Shown here piece after piece: positions 60,856-64,000 of a stretch of DNA of 64,000 nt. Position 1 is the first letter of the stretch; each line of letters begins with the position of its first letter. The stretch spans positions 38,317,613 to 38,381,612 of the forward strand of contig CM043789.1 in the NCBI GenBank assembly GCA_023974075.1. The letters run 5' to 3'. A model generated the notes under the pieces. It was given only the letters and a program-made list of their open reading frames with translations. It made no database searches and was not told the origin of the DNA. The DNA is from Chaenocephalus aceratus (taxonomy: Eukaryota; Chordata; Actinopteri; Perciformes; Channichthyidae). The position numbers were made by a program, and so were the translations under genes.

Positions 60856-61369
60856 GTGAGTAAATATGTGGTTGAACTGATAGTTTAAATGAAGAAATAA
60901 ATAACGCTAACCGGCTATGGAACGCTAGCTTAGCTAAGTAACCCTACGGACATACGCGGGCAACAGAGCTAATGTTGGCTAACCAACTAGCGCTAGCACA
61001 GAAAGCTAACAACATGTGGTGTAACTCTGATTACATAATAAATAAGGCATCAAATCAGGTACATTTCACTCCTTGTGACTCATTAACGATGTCTTTCTAC
61101 TACGTATAACATCTGTATTTACTATGTATTACATAGGAATGTAACTACATGCATAAACCCTGCACCGTATACGTATATGCTTCTAAATCTGCATCTGATA
61201 CAAATATATTTATTTATGTATACATTATTTACATTACTAACATTACTACAGCATTGTTCTGTTATGTGAATTCATAGGAAACTCATGCACTTTACCGCTC
61301 TTTGCAATTTCTGGTTGGATGCATTTCTTTGTACTCTGTGAAATGACAAAGTTGAATCTAATGTAATCT

Positions 61370-61690
61370 ACTCCACTAAAATTAGAATATTGTACTTTTT
61401 ACTCCACTAATTTTTTGTTGACAAATATAGTTACTAGTTACTTTCCAGATTCAGATTACTAGCTAAAACTATATATAATAAACTAAAAAATAAACTATGA
61501 TTATATAATGTTAGGTTTAAATATCCAGCATTAAAAGTAGCTGCACCATGCCAATACTTTTATAGATTTGTACTTTTACTTAAGATTTTTACTGCAGGGC
61601 TTTTTAAATGTAACGGTACATTTTTTGTACTGTATTAATTCTACTTTTACTTAACTAACATATACTAGTACTAATTCCTCCCTTGAATAC
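61370..61690 (-). mobile_element. Dispersed MITE family A, copy 5 (reverse, diverged)
   Basis: The order 'tactccactaa', 'agttactagttactttccag', 'agtagctgcacca', 'tacttttacttaag' and 'tactgcaggg' is the complement-side arrangement of this family. It lies in ADNP intron 1. Confidence 0.6.
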
Positions 61691-61740
61691 AATTGAAGTT
61701 TGCCTCAAACTAATGAGCTGTTAATTTGATTTCAGGAGAG

Positions 61741-64000
61741 ATGTATCAACTTCCAGTGAACAACCTTGCAAGGCTCAGGAAAGCTAGGAAACATGTGAAA
61801 AGAGCACTTGGCGACATTGGACTAGAGTACTGTAAGGAGGCAGCAGAGGTGAGTCTATTTTATTTGCATTAAAGCTTATTTATCTTTTTCATTCTTGTTT
61901 AAACATAGTTATAAGTGTGTGTAGGTGTGTATCTAAACCTACCGGTCTGGCTGATAATTACAAAATATTGTATGCAGTCAAATGTGCCTGATTTAATATG
62001 AACTAATCCTTATTGTGTACGATAACAATCCTAAATCTTTCCACAGGAGTTTAAAGAGTTTTGCCCTGATGAGCAATATGTACAGGCCAGTATGTGCCTT
62101 AATATCTGCTCATGGGATCCATCATATTCTAAAACACAGGTAAAAGTGATTTCTGTGTCCAAGGCCTTTTCACATTCAATGCACAAATAACTATTTTTGT
62201 CTTAATACCATTGTTTTTCCCCCTGATGTTTTATAGGAATACAGATCGAAGCCATTCTGCTGCACGGAGTGCCCGTTTTCTTCCAAGTACTACTCGGGCT
62301 ACAAAAATCACTTCCGCAATGTACACAGAAAAATCTTTGATGGTAAAATTCAGCTCAACTGTCCTTACTGCTCATTCACTGCAAGCAAAAAGACATTGGA
62401 GACTCATGTTAAAATATTCCACATACCCAAAGCAGCACAGCAAAGTTATGGGAACCCACAGGGAGCTGTGCTGGGAAAGAACAACAAAGTGCAAATTGAT
62501 AGGGTGAGACAGGGAGATGGTGTGGAGAAAGCAATGTACTTCTGCAAAAAGTGCACGTTCCGGGACGCTCTTTACAATGTTGTGAGGCGGCACATCTACA
62601 GGGAACATTTTCAGCATATTGTGTCACCATATCTTGGTATGGTTTCTGATTCATCTGTCAAAAAAGGTGCTAATTCTGTCAATGGCAACAACATCCTCTG
62701 TAAACGCTGCCCGTTTACCACTCGTAGTTATGAAGCTTTGGTGCAGCATGTTGTAGAGTACCACGAGCGCATTGGTGCTCAAGTAACAACTATGATTGGA
62801 CATGCTAATGTTATTGTCTCCAGGCCTCAATCCTTGCCAGCTGCTTCTCAGAAGTCCCCTGTGATCATTAGGGGCCAAACAATTAGAATTGAACCAATGG
62901 CGCAATCAGTGATTGGCTATTTAAAGCCAATGGCCCCTGTTGTTAAAAGTCAGTACTCCATCGCATCCGGCAAGGTGCGTATCACACTTCCTGGGAATAG
63001 CTCTGTGGCTGAAAGTAATGCTGGTGTAAACACATCGCAGACACAGAAGTGGAAGATATGTACAGTTTGCAATGAGCTTTTTCCTGAAAACCTCTACAGT
63101 GCTCATTTTGAGAATGCACACAAGGCAAAGAAAGTATGGGCACTGGCCAAGTACATCATGAAAATCCACAACTTCACCAGCAAGTGTCTGCTTTGCAACC
63201 GCTATCTGCCCAGTGACACGCTGCTTAACCACATGCTAATCCACGGGCTCACCTGTCCGCAGTGCCACGCTGCTTTCCACAATGTTGAGAAGATCATTGA
63301 ACACGTCGCCCAGGCTCATCCTGATGACTTTGTTGGACCCCCAGGTGCATCACCTCTAACTTTTGATCTCACCATTAAACAAGATAAGTCCATAAACGTA
63401 CAGCTTGTTGTGCTCACGTTCAACATGAAGGAATCGAGTAATGGTCAAGATCAGTCTGCTCAGAAAGTTTCAAAGCTGGCCAAGCTAACTAATCCGAGAA
63501 TGATTGAAAAGAAAAGTGAACAACTTGTTCGAAACTTTGCCGGACAGAGCAAGAAGGCTGAGGTCGGGAAGACTTTGTGTCCGCTCTGTTTCACCATCCT
63601 CAAAGGTCCCATCTCCGAGGCTTTGGCCATGCATCTGAGGGAGCGACACCAAGTGCTCCAAACAATGCATCCTGTTGAAAGAAAGATGACATACAAGTGC
63701 ATTCATTGCCTGGGTGTGTACACCAGTAACATGGTGGCTTCCACAATCACGCTGCATCTTGTGCAGTGCAGAGCTGTTGGTAGGAACCAGGTAAGCCAAG
63801 GCTTCAAGTCCGCCTTGACGCTCAACTCCTCCGGGGCTGGCTTCCTCAAGAGGCAGCCACCAACTCAGGCCTCAATCGACCCCAAGAAGATGAAACTGAG
63901 CAAGGAGTCAAATATGTCCTCCACAACTGTTGGAAATCAGTCCATACTTCACGGCCTCGCTCTGGATCCTGGAAGCTACGAGCACAAGACTTACGAGGCC
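61741..64000 (+). CDS. adnp: ADNP homeobox/zinc-finger protein, 5' part
   Basis: ADNP is a nuclear zinc-finger/homeodomain protein. It forms the ChAHP complex with CHD4 and HP1, represses euchromatic loci and is essential in neural development. Coding exons are 61741-61848, 62047-62139 and 62237 onward, open to the window edge (655 residues). The protein starts [20 protein letters not shown], against MFQLPVNNL in human. Nine C2H2 fingers are present in the ADNP order, from [11 protein letters not shown] (from residue 74) through [52 protein letters not shown] and [17 protein letters not shown] to [14 protein letters not shown]. The linker between fingers 4 and 5 is only about 90 residues and lacks the NAPVSIPQ peptide. 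The window ends at [15 protein letters not shown], just before the homeodomain. It is ADNP rather than ADNP2 by finger sequences. Confidence 0.94.

Noticed and set aside
62211..62654. 98-aa plus-strand and 81-aa minus-strand ORFs at ADNP
   Set aside because: They are out of frame with the zinc-finger frame, which is open from 62237 to the window end.

Overview
The window is vertebrate nuclear DNA, almost certainly from a ray-finned (probably percomorph) teleost. It contains multi-exon genes with GT-AG introns, very long (CA)n arrays, tRNA-derived SINEs with the usual fish tail, and several fish-type hAT MITEs. Every recognisable protein is a vertebrate family member. I see no prokaryotic operon, CRISPR array or viral genome.

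Layout, left to right. (1) 1-3.7 kb: the last three coding exons and 3'UTR of topoisomerase I (TOP1, +), with a decayed copy of its catalytic exon about 1.5 kb past the stop. (2) 5.75-10.96 kb, possibly to about 20 kb: a ZHX3-type zinc-finger/homeobox gene (-), convergent with TOP1, carrying only two recognisable homeodomains. Its presumed 5' intron is full of repeats, including three (CA)n arrays of 172-207 bp. (3) 22.9-29.0 kb: FAM83D (+), four coding exons, behind a promoter with three CCAAT boxes. (4) 29-50.7 kb: a gene desert with SINEs, nested MITEs, a tandemly duplicated 115-bp block and possible regulatory DNA. (5) 50.7-52.6 kb: single-exon MAFB (-). (6) 57.1-60.4 kb: a complete nine-exon DEPTOR homologue (+). 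(7) 60.4-64.0 kb: the promoter, non-coding exon and 5' two-thirds of the ADNP reading frame (+), cut by the window end just before its homeobox.

TOP1, ZHX3, FAM83D, MAFB and ADNP are all on human 20q. DEPTOR is on human 8q24, the region that carries the paralogues TOP1MT, ZHX1/ZHX2, FAM83A/FAM83H and MAFA. The linkage therefore looks like a retained ancestral vertebrate paralogon, and this DEPTOR may be a second ohnologue not kept in mammals. Human PLCG1, between TOP1 and ZHX3, is absent here.

The genes do not form one pathway. They are a DNA topoisomerase, a transcriptional repressor, a mitotic CK1 scaffold, a bZIP developmental regulator, an mTOR inhibitor and a chromatin zinc-finger protein. 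Coding calls rest on reading exons against remembered family sequences and splice consensus. Non-coding calls are weaker, and no homology search was possible.
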